Of a DNA stretch of 64,000 nt, positions 45,715 through 57,727 are shown one piece after another. This DNA comes from Glossina fuscipes. Lineage: Eukaryota > Arthropoda > Insecta > Diptera > Glossinidae. How positions within the stretch are numbered: position 1 is the first letter of the stretch; each line of letters starts with the position of its first letter. The notes beneath the pieces were generated by a model. That model worked only from the letters and a program-made list of their open reading frames with translations, was not told the origin of the DNA and did no database searches. Location of the stretch: contig NW_023998646.1 of assembly GCF_014805625.2 (NCBI RefSeq), positions 762,796-826,795 of the forward strand. The letters run 5' to 3'. The position numbers were made by a program, and so were the translations under genes.

Positions 45715-47628
45715 TTAGGTTTTTTCAGCTATTAGATTCCTGAAGACGTAATTTGGAGTATCTTCTTTCTTGTGCATAGACAGTGAGATGTCAAAAGAGC
45801 AGTCTTTCAAAATCCTTAGAGGTTTAACACCAAAAGAGGTGGAAATTTTTAAGGGAATGCTCAATTCCTTTGCGACGCACAAACAATGGTCAATTGCAGA
45901 TGGTGAATTTGGAATTTTCTTTGCAATAATAATCTTTCTTACGTCATCACCGAGAATGGATTTGTTTGAATTAAGAAGCTTAGGGACTATTTTAACTTTT
46001 AACTCATACAGTCTATTTTCTAAGGTTGGGAGACCAGTTTCAATTATAATATTATTTATGGGCGTCGTCCGAAAAGCATAACAACTTGTTCTAACGGCTT
46101 GGTGATAGACCGGTTTAAGGATGTTGATATTAGATTTGCAGCTATTGCCATAAATTATCAAAGCATAATCAATCTTGCTTAACACAAGCATTTTGGTAAG
46201 ATAAGCGATAGTGTTAATATGCGCATGGCTTCTCCAAGCAACGTACTGTATGAAATTTACCCTTGTTAAAAAGGAGTTTTTTAAACGAAGGCAGTGTGCT
46301 TTCCAACGATAATTGTTTGAAAACGTGAGCCCGAGAACATGGAGCGTCTGCACATTTAGTACTGGTAAGCCGTTAATATGCATCAGTAGGTCTCCTGCAT
46401 CGCACATTTGTTTTCGACAAATGTGCATTTTTTTTGATTTTTGTATAGAGATTATAGCTCCTGACGAGTTTGCCCATGTGGAGATCTCACATGCAATAGA
46501 TTCGAGGATGTTGATTGCTTTCGTGTTGTCTTTTTCTTTTGTAAAAATGTATACATCGTCCGCGTAGAGACAATGTTCCACTCTTGGTACACGGCAAAGA
46601 ATTTCGCTAATTTCGTTGAAAGCGATCTGGAAAAGCGTGACAGAGAGAGGAGATCCTTGCGGAATGCCATTCTTTAGCGGAAAGGAATCAGAAAGATGAT
46701 TGTTGATTCTAACTTTGAACCGCCGATGCGACATGAATGATTTGATGTAGTTGAAGAATTTGGGTCCAACGTTCCATGATTTCAAGAGTCTTAAGATAAC
46801 ATGAAGACCAACTCTGTCAAATGCTTTTTCGAAATCAATTGAGAGAATTGTTACGTGATTTCGTTCGGAAATTGCTTTGCTTGTGAAATAATCAATATGT
46901 AACAGAGCGTCGATGCATCCTCTACCCCGCTTGAAACCAACTTGTTGCTTTGTTAGCAGGTTCCTGGATTCAAGAAACCAAGATAACCTAGATGCCATAA
47001 TCTTCTCTAAAACCTTAGAGAGGCAAGATAAAAGAGAAATTGGGCGATAATCAGATGCGATGGAGACATTTTTTGACTTTGGAATTGGAACAACTGTTGC
47101 CATTTTCCACATGTAGGGTATATGGCCAGTCATAAATACCGTATTATATAGGTCCAGTAATTTCTTTTTACTAGACTTAGACATAGCACTGATCATTTGG
47201 TATGAGATGCGGTCTAGACCAAGTGTCTTCCCCTTCAAATTGGAGAGACAACTTCCAAGTTCTGAGGTGGATACGCAATTTTCCAGGAACATGGCACATC
47301 TATCGATATTATTTGAAGGAGATATTGGAGTCCTTTTATTTTCAATGAAAGCACTGGAGAAGTTGCTGTCAGAGGAGTATTCGCACCACACTTTTCCAAA
47401 GTAATTAGAAATCTCATCTGCGTCAGTTAAAGTTCCATTGGGAGTGCAGATGGCAGAAATTTGGTTCAGGTTTGAAGTCCCATTAAGTCTGTTGATTTTG
47501 TTCCAGACAACTTTCATTGATGTATTTCTGTGAATTCGTCTCGAGAAAAGTTCGAAACTAAGTGCCTTTGATTTCCGTAATTCCTTCCTGAATAGAATTT
47601 TTGTATAATAACAAGTGATTCTGATCAA
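45715..47628 (-). pseudogene. I-LINE reverse transcriptase
   Basis: A 637-codon frame with the full RT: GKTLGLDRISYQMISAM, VVPIPKSKNVSIASDYRPIS, LTKQQVGFKRGRGCIDALLH, ILSIDFEKAFDRVGLHVILR (first catalytic Asp), NGIPQGSPLSVTLFQIAFNE and LYADDVYIF (catalytic pair). It is joined to the endonuclease by a frameshift near 47,600 and ends at a TAA (45715-45717) directly before RNase H. The domain itself looks undamaged. Confidence 0.94.
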
Positions 47629-48531
47629 GACATCTCTTAAAGCGGTACCATAGATCCATTTTATTTTTCCTCAAAAACGAAAGCGTGTTGTTCCACCATG
47701 GAACCCTAGCTCGTTTAAAAGAAGTGTTGGATTGAGGAATAGAAAGATGAGCAGCCGTGCGAATCGATTTAGACATAATAGCAGCATCATGGTTGCAGTT
47801 TCCGTTAAATGGCTTTGAGTTCAAAAATGACTCCACCTGTTTGGAGTAATTGAACCAATCCGCTTTATCTAGGAGGAATTTGGCCTGTTTTGCTGGAGTA
47901 GCAGAGGACGTTGAAAGTTTAAGATCGATTATGATTGGAAAGTGATCACTATTATGTAGATCATCAGAAATAGACCAGGACACCAAAGGAAGAAGTGATG
48001 GAGAGCAACATGTTAAATCAATATGTGAAAAAGTATGATGAGTTGAGAAGTGCGTTGGTTTTCCATCATTTAAAACGCAAAGGTTGCTTTGAAAAAAGGC
48101 CTTTTCTAAAACAGTACCGTGAGTGTTGTTCACTGTTGAGCCCCAGATGGTATTCCAGCTGTTGAAATCGCCGCATACAATTAATGGGGGCGAAAGTACG
48201 GAGAAAGAACTGTAAATTTTATATTTAACATTATTTGTATCGCTACGGCTTGTATATTTGAGCTTAAATTTATGCGTTTGTGAGGTATACTTGATTTTAT
48301 AAAAACACCTACTCCTTGTTTGGAATATGAATTTTGATCAGCATTCGTAAAGTATCCAGTATATGATTTGGGTGGAATAGGATTAAAAGAGCTTCTACAA
48401 TGGGTTTCTTGAAGCGATAAAAAGGTTGGATTAAAATCATTTATGAGTGTACGGAGTTCATCAAAATTGTTAATAAGTCCCTTAATGTTCCATTGTAGAA
48501 TTTTAAAAACTTTATTTAATTGTAATGACAT
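47558..48531 (-). pseudogene. I-LINE ORF2 endonuclease, deleted and frameshifted
   Basis: ORF2 starts MSLQLNKVFKILQWNIKGLI at 48531, with the endonuclease N-terminus, then SLQETHCRS (catalytic Glu) and KQGVGVFIKSSI, ending at a stop after FTVLS. The next frame (48133-47558, with the reading continuing upstream to LIVCGDFNSWNTIWGS) supplies GDFN, FSHIDLTCCSPSL and SDHFPIIIDL (catalytic His). The stretch normally between FTVLS and CGDFN is missing, a deletion of several dozen codons. The domain nicks target DNA; this copy is inactive. Confidence 0.88.
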
Positions 48532-48553
48532 GTAAGCAGAGTGGAGGGAGGGT

Positions 48554-50083
48554 TAAGTTGACATGTCAGCGTCTCCGTCGAGAAGGTCACTATAGGAATT
48601 TTTCGTGAATGATTTATTCTTACCAGCAGAATAATCTGTATTTAGGTGATTTGGTACATTTGAAGCGTAACGGGTTGGCGCACGTGAATAATTTGAAATT
48701 GAAGATTGATTGAGGGATGAAAGAATGGATTCATTAACACTTGTGATTTGTTGAGTAAAGTTGAGAGCTGGAGATTCTGGAGAATTTGGTATATTNNNNN
48801 NNNNNGTTGAGAGCTGGAGATTCTGGAGAATTTGGTATATTAGATTTTAGCAAATGTGTTGTTGTTTTAATTTTTTCAATATTTGCAGTTGCTTTGGTTT
48901 TCGAAGGTTGATTAATGGATGAAAGAATGGATTCATTACCACTTGTGATATGTTGAGTAAAGTTGAGAGCTGGAGATTCTGGAGAATTTGGTATATTAGA
49001 TTTTAGCATATGTGTTGTTGTTTTAATTTTTTCAATATTTGCAGTTGCTTTGGTTTTTTCAATATTATCTTTGGCAAGTGATGTAACTGGTTTCGCAATA
49101 TAATTTTTGGTTAATGGGGGAACAGGTTTTTCATTGGAAGCAGTTGCAGTTAAAGTCTTACTAGGCTCGATTTGCGAGGCAACAGCAGCATAGGTATTAC
49201 TTTTGCCAATTCCATGAGCTACAGATGGATTTCTTTCCCGGTATGTGCGTCGCGCTTCGCCCATGCTACAGTAATTTTCTGTTTTGATTTTTAATATTTC
49301 ACGCATCTGTACAAAACGTGGGCATTGTTTGTCTAACGCTGAGTGTTGATCATTGCAATTTATGCAGAAACTACGGGTACAGCTTTCAGTATGTGGAGGA
49401 TGACCACAGTTAGCACAAGATGCAGCATTAGTGCATCTTTTTGCCGTATGACCCAGGCGTTGGCAATTTTTACACCTCATAGGATTTGGGATGTATAGTT
49501 CTACTTTACATTTATACCACGCCACATCAACTGTTCGCGGTAATCGATAGCGATCAAAAGTTAAAATAATCCTTCCTGTAGGAGAGCGTGCTTTTCCGTC
49601 ATCATTCACTTTGGTTAATTTATATGCTTCAGTCACTCCTTGAATGCCCATTTCGCGAACAATTTCATCTTCCGGCACATGCTTTAAGCAAGGGGCATAA
49701 ATTACGCCTCGAACCGAGTTAAGTTTCTCATGTAGTTTAGCTGAAATAGCACATAGATTAGCTAAAGAATTGGCCTTTATTAGTTTTTCGGTTGCGCGCG
49801 GGTTCCCAGCGAGGACCAGTAAATTCCCATCGCGTAGAATCGAGATCGAGTCGATGTATGTTGTAATGCTATCTAGAGCTTTTTTTATAGCAAAAGGGCT
49901 AATTTGGGAAATTGTTATTCGAGCATCGGTTGAAGAAATAACAATATATTTTTTATCAATAGGGATTATATCGCTGATCGGCAACACCGGAAAATCTGAT
50001 TTTTTACTTTTTTTTCTTTGGGGGGATGTATCACTTAATAGATAAAATCTATTCGGGTTTTTGTCTGGCGGCCCCGGCGCCAT
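48554..50083 (-). pseudogene. I-LINE ORF1, zinc-knuckle RNA-binding protein
   Basis: Starts MAPGPPDKNPNRFY at 50083. A gag-like domain is followed by three CCHC knuckles: CKNCQRLGHTAKRC, CANCGHPPHTESC and CINCNDQHSALDKQC. A Ser/Thr/Lys-rich tail contains 156-bp direct repeats (SPESPALNFTQHI-type units) broken by a 10-base gap at 48796-48805. Beyond the gap, in another register, SISNYSRAP...LLDGDADMST ends at a TAA about 22 bases before the ORF2 ATG. It chaperones the element RNA. Apart from the gap the frame is open, so ORF1 may be intact in the real chromosome. Confidence 0.88.
48720..49060. repeat. 156-bp tandem repeats inside I-LINE ORF1, with assembly gap
   Basis: GTTGAGAGCTGGAGATTCTG starts at 48806 and again at 48962, and part of the unit also precedes the gap (about 48760-48795). 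The 10 N bases at 48796-48805 replace an unknown length. Confidence 0.92.
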
Positions 50084-50463
50084 TATGCCTTATTGTTGTC
50101 TATTTATTATTATTTTTGAAATAACCACTCACTTGAAAAGGTTTGGGAACTGTGCAAGAAGAACTACTAAACTAAGCAAGGAACTACTAAAGAAAAGTGT
50201 CAAATGTTTTCAATTTTTTTTTTTTTTTTATTTTGTTTTTTTGTTTTCTATTTTTTATTATATATAGACGAAACAAAAGCACATACGCGATATCCGCGTT
50301 AACCAGTTTTAGCAATAACACTGAAAAGACAGCAGTTAAATACACAAAAACACCGAAAACACCGAAACAATTGAAAAAACGCAGACGAATAGAAAACACG
50401 CACTACACTGAACACAAGTCGACTCGTCTATGATTCTTTTTTAAATTTTGATCATACCAATTA

Positions 50464-51240
50464 AAATGAATTTGATATTGAAAAATTATATTTATATAAT
50501 TTTACATTTTTACGATACATAGGCTACAACTTTTAGTTTTTATCTATAACCCATTGTGTAGTTTTAGGATTTTGCTATACTACTATTTCACTTTTTGTTA
50601 TATACTCGAAGAATAAATAAAAATCCATATTAACACTTGCAATAAACGAAAGAAAATTTTATGCGCGACCATACCAAAGGGAACCAATCTGCTCCAAACA
50701 GGAAGAAGAACAAGCAACCTCCACCAAAAAGGAAGAAGAACAAACAACCTGCTCCAAAAAGGAAGCTATCGTCCTGAAATATGACACAAAAATTGAAAGG
50801 GAAAGGCGAAACATATGGACCTCTAACTATGCCATATTGTTAATGTGTGTACAGCATTTTCTGTAGTGGCCGGCTGTTCTTGTTCTCGCTGTGGTTCTGT
50901 TATTGCAGAAGTTCCTGAAAGAAACGGCCATTCTAGTCCACGCAGCGATTCTGTCATGGTAACAGTATTGGGGACTGGAGGTTCACGACAAGGTACTTAA
51001 ATTAGAATGTAGGTTAGTAAAGCCGGATGTTGAAGAGTTTATTGATCTACTTCTGGACGGTTTCCTTGGCCAGGATTGTGTTGTGGGCTTGTTGATATAT
51101 CAAACATTTGTACATTAGTGAGGCGCAATGACTTATGTAGCCGTTCTCCAGACGAGTAAATAATGGAGTTGACCAAGCTTTTCAGCGCTGGTTCCAAGCT
51201 TCCACGAAAGCTTATTTACAGCGTATTATTTGACTTGGAC
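50464..51240. other. no gene; 30-bp minisatellite at about 50684-50766
   Basis: AAGAAGAACAA..AACCTGCTCC units of about 30 bp repeat nearly three times (50684-50766). The right part (about 50860-51240), read on the minus strand, is probably the degraded C-terminus and 3' end of the next Gypsy element. Confidence 0.5.
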
Positions 51241-52870
51241 ACTGTTTCCATCAGTTAATTGTCTCACCATGATCAGGCATAAAGAGAGTAATCTTCCATT
51301 TTGTAGTGGTTTTGTTCAGTATTGAAAAATTATCTCTCGAATTTTTTTGAAAACGAGTGATGGATCGTCTGACATCACCTCCAGGTGCTTGCTGGATGCT
51401 CGGGAGCAATAGCTGTGTGGAAAATTTCCCGATTGCGGAAAAATTTTGTGAATTCATCACTTCTGAACATAGTTGGATTATCGGATACCATAACACCTAG
51501 AAATCGCTTTCCAGTAGAGATGCTGGATAACATTTCGATGATTGATGTTGATATTGGTACAGAGAACCACACTCCCACTTCAGCCCATTTGGATTTGGCA
51601 TTGATAGATTGATAAGAACCCGCGTAATCAATGTGAAAACATTGTAAAGTTGCTTTTTGAAGTTTATTCTGGAGCAAGCAGCATGTGAACGGACATACAT
51701 TTGAACTACGTTATTCTGTTATAATTTTGGCAAGTAGTGCATCCCTTTTTGTAGCATTTTTAACGATTTAAAGTTTAATTGTAATGTCCTAATCGGCAAC
51801 AAGGTTGAACAGCAGATAGCGTGTACTTCTTTGTACATAAAATTGATAGGTGCATGCCTTTGAAGTCTTGATGATGTCATTTGCTGTGGTTTGGAATAAT
51901 GGTGAAACATCCGAGTTGATGGCTGGTTGTCCGTAACGAGTTTGAAAAATGGAAATATTGAACAGCATATACGATTGCCAAAGCCTATAGATCAAGCTGA
52001 AAGTAATTCTGTTTAGCCGGAGCTAACGATCTCGATGCAAATACAACTGGCCTTTCGCCACCATCAATTATGTGAGACAAAACCCCTGTTATCCCTATAG
52101 GATTACCATCGCAAGCAAGTTGGACTTCTAATCCAGGATTGAATGGAATTAGAAGTTCATCACTGTCAGTTTCCTTTCTCAACGCATTGAAGATTTTTGG
52201 CAATTATAATATCATCTAAATATGAGATTATTATATACCGGTTATAGGTGTAGCCAGTGTAGAAGCGTTCGGCGTAAACTTCGAATAGTACGTAACCACA
52301 CCACGAAATCGACGGATATCCTTCACACATTTTGGTTTTGGAATCTCAGTGATGGTCTTTACTTTAGAAACTTTGTGGTACTCCACTGTATGATCCAAAA
52401 TTTTTATTTGCTTTTTGTGCACACACTGAAAGACTCAAGTTAAGGTCTTACCTCTTTAAGTGTATAATATTTCAAAGCAGATTTCAAATCAGTCTTACAC
52501 TCGCCTAAAGACTCCCCATGCACCACAATGTCATTCACACATGCTACTGTCTTTGAAATTTCCCGTGATATTTGATATACGGGTCCATTAAATTCAGCAA
52601 GGACAGTTCTGATTCCGCAGATTCTGAAGACAGGCGATTCATCCGTAATGTGCCTCGAAGCGTTGAAAACGCTTGAATATCAGATGACAATTCATCAACT
52701 TGCTTTGTAAAAAAAACTAAAGCGACAGAAATATTTCGAATACTGAAAATTTGGTCTATTTTGCGTTTCGGACATTTACCAACCTTTGATTTACCCTCAC
52801 TTTGTAGTCGACACAAAGCCTTACCACAACGTCAACATTCGGAATCATCACCAACGGTAAATCCCAGTCG
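51241..52870 (-). pseudogene. decayed Gypsy pol, mag/K02A2.6-like
   Basis: Minus-strand fragments in pol order. RT: VRLCVDYKVRVNQRL (about 52820), VNDIVVHGESLGE in place of the YLDD box (about 52520), then VKDIRRFRGVVTYYSKFTPN (52422-52231). RNase H: VQLACDGNPIGITGVLSHII and VVFASRSLAPAKQNYFQLDL (52203-51985). Integrase: CFHIDYAGSYQSINAKSKW and GVMVSDNPTMFRSDEFTKFF (51677-51375). Stops and shifts separate every piece, and the RT active site is mutated. No LTRs could be placed. A different lineage and much older than the 24-30 kb element. Confidence 0.82.
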
Positions 52871-54353
52871 CTGTTAGAAACTGTAGGGAACAAACCAAGC
52901 CTTGCGACTTTGGTCCAAACTGTATGTAGTTATAAGTTATTCCTATGTATTTAATGGAGGACAAATATAATTTACCTTCCGCTCATTTTCTTTTATAGCA
53001 AGCAGTTTGCTATTCTCTTGCGAATATCATACGGACCCGGTAATAAGTAAAAAATATATAAGTAAAAACGGAGATGATAATCACATTCAAAATAAATTTA
53101 TGATTGGAAAAATCAACTGAAATGCAGCGCTCGTTTGCATTTATGCAAATTTGTTTATTCTTGCATTTATTGCAATTATTTATTTAGTTATTGAATTGGT
53201 TTTTGCATTCATTTACATTAATTTAGATTAATTAATTAATAATTAATTAAAAATATATGAATATAACATACATAATGCCTTTAATATAAATGCTTATGTC
53301 TTACATTTATTTAAAGATAGTTTGCGTGCCACTATAGTGGGTTTCGGAAGAAATTTTTTATGAGCGTAAGAAATGTTGGCTTAATCAGGACTTTTTTATC
53401 ATCGTGGTTACAACAGACAGGCTTGTTGCTAAAGGATTTTCGTATTAAATTAACTTTTATTTCTTTGGAATCAATTTCATTTCGAGGTGCCTTAACACGT
53501 TTTCGTTCTGATACATTAATATATTTAGAGTGAAAAAGATTTTTGCGTCTGCTCTGAATTATTTATTATTGATTGTAGGATTAGAAATTGGCTGCTAATG
53601 TTTATTAATTAAATTTATTATAAAAACATATCAAAATTCTGTATTGTTCTCACTATTTCCTTGATATTTTCACAATTTCAGTTCCGTCCATTTGCAAATT
53701 CTCATCGTTTTTGCTCTCAATACTCCTTTCCCACCTCTCTTTTTGAGGACCAATGTTTGTTCTTGACTGTATTTAGGTTGCATGTTACCATGCCTTTCGT
53801 CTTCTTGTATAATCTTTATCTTAAGATATTAAAGGGCAATAACGGTTTGAAAACAACAATTTTAAACTTCGTGATATTATTCTTGTTATGCTATGTTGTT
53901 ATAGTTTATGTAGCAATCTTTCATCCTCTTATCTATCTCTCGTCCAGAGTTAAAGTTTCTTGTCTGTCCTTTCAAGCTATAGATTAATAAAATAAATCAC
54001 TAACGGTTCGTCAATTATTATTTGATAGTAGGGAAGATTTCTTAACAATCTTCAAGGTTGATCCGAATTTTTTTGGAGGTCAGAATTTATATAATAAGTT
54101 ACTGAATTTATCGCAAATTAATCAATTTGTAACTTTTTTATAAATTACAATCCCCCTTCAAATACGGATATATTCGCATATATTCCCTATCCTCGGGAAG
54201 ATCGGGAAAATAATTCGTTTTAAACTAAATTAATTAATATATGAGATACATATTGATGTATATTAAATCAAATGTTAAATGTTAATAAAAGTAAAAAAAA
54301 AAGAAACAAAATAAACAAAAAGCAAATTCCAAAAAATACGATACCACCATGAT
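52871..54353. other. no gene recognised
   Basis: Very AT-rich. The 108-codon plus frame at 53661 has no motif. Nothing recognised. Confidence 0.4.
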
Positions 54354-54365
54354 GATATCCAAGTA

Positions 54366-55175
54366 CAGATGTCTGTGGGGGTTTAACGTCTGCACCTGGC
54401 TTGATGCCTTAATCAGACCGGTTACCTACAACCATAGGCACTCATTTAAGTCGAGTGATCACCCCCCGGGGGGAAAGACAATCCCCTAATAAAGGGGCCT
54501 TTCTTACCCCGAGGTTGCGCAGATGGTTCACCGGGTATGGCCGAATGAACCGCCACTCTGGTAAGTGGTGAGGCCTACCCTCACCTCGAATTTTTTCCAA
54601 TGGCTATGGAAAGGTGAAAACCACAGCCACCACGATACTCTCCGAAGGGCCGTACCCAGCAGTCAGAGCCCACAGAGACGATGTACCCTCCAGCGTACCT
54701 TCCTAGTACATCCACCTGCGAACGGGCTCCTGACCCCGTGGTACCAAATGTTTAGACTACAAAGCTTTTAGTATAACTTTGCGCTTTGTATCACATAAAG
54801 CAATACGCCACTCTTGCCTTTAGACTTTTACCATACCGTCAAGGTTGGCCAAAACCCGGACTATCTATCTTCAAGATATACAGTTGTCGGGCGTATCAAC
54901 TGACATGGCCAGATTTTCCATGTTCTCACCAATACTATATTCGTTGTACTTGTACAAACCAGCTACCATTGAGTCTAGTTAGACTTTCCTTTATAGTAAA
55001 GGCTTATATCCCAGTGAACCCCTAAAATCATCTTTCAGAAAAACTCGTCGCCGAGTTATAATAGTCCAAGCCTTAAACTCTTCTTAGCCGGCCGAAGCCG
55101 TTGCCCGGGGATCACCACTGGGAGGTGAGAGTTTCGGCGCATCTATGCGGACCTGCAAGCATAGTTTATCTCCCC
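54366..55175. mobile_element. GC-rich 810-bp insertion flanked by 12-bp direct repeats
   Basis: The 12-mer GATATCCAAGTA lies at 54354-54365 and again at 55176-55187, a likely target-site duplication. The insert is far more GC-rich than its surroundings, contains the palindrome CCCCCCGGGGGG (54462-54473), other short hairpins and no convincing ORF, and has neither a poly(A)/simple-repeat tail nor terminal repeats. A duplication of this size suggests target-primed reverse transcription, for example by an R1/LOA-like LINE lacking poly(A). It may be the untranslated part of such a LINE or a SINE riding on one. Family not recognised. Confidence 0.6.
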
Positions 55176-55195
55176 GATATCCAAGTAGAATTAAA

Positions 55196-55203
55196 ACTGT
55201 TTT

Positions 55204-55238
<35 letters not shown>

Positions 55239-56945
55239 TTCTACTTATACATGAAACTAAAACAAATTGGTAGGTAAATTACGCGTAAAAAGCAATGGGC
55301 TTTAAAGAGTCCGATAATGAGAATAAGTGATAGACATCATTTAGGTTCATGCAAACAACTCTGAGCGGATTAAAGAGCTCATAATTATATTTACACTGAT
55401 TAAGCTTAACCAAGATAAAATGCCTAGAGAAGCGGTTAGGGACATTATAGCTTATTTCGCCAAGTAATAAAGGCGAGTCAATAGCACCATTTATTACTTT
55501 GATTACAAGAACAAACCTACGTTTCTCAAGAGACTGTAAGGACAGCAGAAGCAACCTATTTTCATAGGGAGGAAGAGAAGATATCGGGTCCCAACTCAAG
55601 TTTCTAACGGCAAACAGCAAGAATTGCTTTTGAACAGATTCAATTGCATCTACTTAGCACCTATATGAAGGAGACCACACAAAAGAGGCATACTCGAGTA
55701 TGGATCTAACCAAATACATGTACAGCCTTTTCGTAATGTAGGGATCATCAAGCTCTTTGGACCACCTCTTTATAAAACCAAGTGCGGACCTAGCTTTGCT
55801 TCTCGAGAGCTCAATATGCAAGTTGAAACGTAACCTATGGTCAAATAGAACGCCTAACTCTGTGATCGAATCGACGTTCTCCAACTTATGGGAATCTGTG
55901 AAATACTGAATAATGAATGACTTTCTTCTTGAGAAAGAAAGCTTCTTACATTTACTCAGATTTAGTTTCAGAAGATTCACAGAGCACCATGCAGCAAAAC
56001 TATCCAAGTCACCTTGAAACTGATGTGATTGCGATTCAGCAGAGAAGGAGGAAAGCAGTTTCACATCATCCGCATACATTACGATCTGGCTGGATTTAAC
56101 CACCGATGGAAGATCGTTTACGTATAAACTAATTAAAATGGGACCTAAGTGACTTCCCCGAGGTACGCCAGATATAACGGGGAATTCATCCGAGGTGATA
56201 AAGTTGAACAAAACCCTGAAGGATCTGTTGTGCAGATAAGAGCTTATCCATTTCACTAAATAGAAAGGGAAGCCAGAGGCTTCGAGTTTAAAGATAAGTA
56301 AGTTATAGTTAACCATATCAAACACTTTGCTCAAATCAGTGTATATAACATATATGCGAGAGCCACTAGAAAAACCTTGAAAACATGACGAGTAAACTCT
56401 AACAAGTTGGTGACTGTAGATCGCCCTTTCCAAAAGCGGTGCTAGTGCGAAGAAATATACGAATTAAAGGCAAAGACCAAATGCTGAGTTACAATTCGCT
56501 CGAAAAACTTAGGCAAGACACTCAATTTGGCTATCCCTCTGTACCTCTGTAATTCCCAACAAATTGTCTACTTCCACTTTTGTGGATTGGAATAAGGAAA
56601 CTATTCTTCCAACACGAAGGGAAAACGGCTAAGTTCAAGGACAGGTTAAAAATCTTTGAGATCACACCACATAATTCGACAGTCTAAGATTTAAGTACAC
56701 ATGATGAATTTCCATTAGGTCCAGGCGAACAATTTTATTTTAGAGATCTCAATCCTTCAAAAACGTCATTTTCAGAAATAACCAAATTGGGAATTGAAAC
56801 CAAGTTAGTTTTAGGTTATGGGTAGTTTTCTGATAAATCGGAATTAGCAGTCGCAAAGTTTCGTCGGAAGTACTCAGCAAACAGATTTGAGATTTCAAAA
56901 TCATCCGAGGAATCAAAGCCATTAAAAGAAACATGCGAGGGGTTT
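55196..56945 (-). mobile_element. LINE copy D (5'-truncated)
   Basis: Same family as A-C, minus strand. The TTTA tail lies at about 55201-55239, followed by 3' UTR and RT. The 5' end stops at ACATGCGAGGGGTTTT, the same LINE position as copy B. It begins about 10 bp from the GC-rich insertion's right-hand duplication. Confidence 0.9.
55654..56934 (-). pseudogene. LINE-D reverse transcriptase
   Basis: The main frame (56433-55654) holds YTDLSKVFDMVNYNLLIFKL, SYLHNRSFRVLFNF, SGVPRGSHLGPILISLYVND, the intact box VMYADDVKLLSS, LNLSKCKKLSFSRR and TKRLYMYLVRSILEYAS. Upstream parts (to about 56934) are scattered over other frames. More divergent from A-C than they are from each other. Confidence 0.88.
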
Positions 56946-57727
56946 TTATGTTTTATATTTTAAAAAATTGTTTTCTATTTCGTCTACTATGTATTATATA
57001 TGAAATAGTTACGTTATAACTAGACATATTCTAATTTTTATGTTTCTTTTTAGGTTCCTTGCTTGCATCGCCTTCTTTTCCTTTATTATTTATTGTTTTA
57101 TTATTATACATATTTACATATTGATATATATATAATATTTATGCTATCTTATTTATCTAATTTATATTTATTTATGTATTATTCATATATCGTATATTAT
57201 CGTATGTAAATTACTATTATTATTATATTATTATTATCGTATCGTCGTCATATATCATATATATAATTTTTATAATGATTGTCCATTCTTGGGATATCCC
57301 TCATGTAGTATTAGTTGCTGCCGCGGAAAACACTATGTTATCTGGGGCAACACGACGTCAACAAGAGAACAAAAAACGACAGCGTAGCTGCAGGTTGCTA
57401 AGGAGTTGGGCGCACCAATACATGCACAATTGGCGGCATTTATTCTCCAAGCTCTTTTATTTGTCACCGATATTATAGCGAAAATTGTGGCTTTCATGGC
57501 AGCCTCGATTAGTTTATGATTCAAAACTCCATACATATTATCTGGCACCAGTTCTATTTTATAATGCAAACCCATTCGCACCCACGACTATTATATTGTT
57601 AGCGAGATCCTTAGCCTTTTCAACCTCGCAGGCTGACAGCGTGTACTAAAATGTATCTTAGCAAAGAAATTAATCGAAAATCAAAATGCCGGTAGCAAAC
57701 ACCAAAATGTGGCGTTACGCCAGAAAT
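56946..57727. other. no gene recognised
   Basis: The left half is extremely AT-rich with TATA/ATAT runs. An 82-codon minus frame (57581-57333) has mixed composition but no motif. Confidence 0.4.

Larger units (their letters stand above)
44788..50450 (-). mobile_element. I-clade LINE, full length, with 13-bp target duplication
   Basis: A 5.66-kb non-LTR element on the minus strand. The 13-mer ATCATACCAATTA lies on both sides (44775-44787 and 50451-50463), fixing both ends. Its 3' end is a TAA-repeat tail (plus-strand TTATTATTATT from 44788). Contents from 5': 5' UTR of about 370 bp, ORF1 with three zinc knuckles, ORF2 with endonuclease, reverse transcriptase, RNase H and a C-terminal Cys/His motif. 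RNase H and zinc-knuckle ORF1 place it with the I factor. Frames are broken several times, so it is not autonomous. Confidence 0.94.

Noticed and set aside
45770..50045. Several plus-strand ORFs of 65-103 codons inside the I-clade LINE
   Set aside because: Antisense shadows of RT and ORF1.
53661..53987. 108-codon plus ORF, hydrophobic
   Set aside because: Isolated in AT-rich sequence; hydrophobicity follows from T-rich codons; no recognisable family.
54565..55025. Plus ORFs inside the GC-rich insertion
   Set aside because: Short, no motif, and overlapping in two frames. They are treated as chance frames in non-coding sequence.
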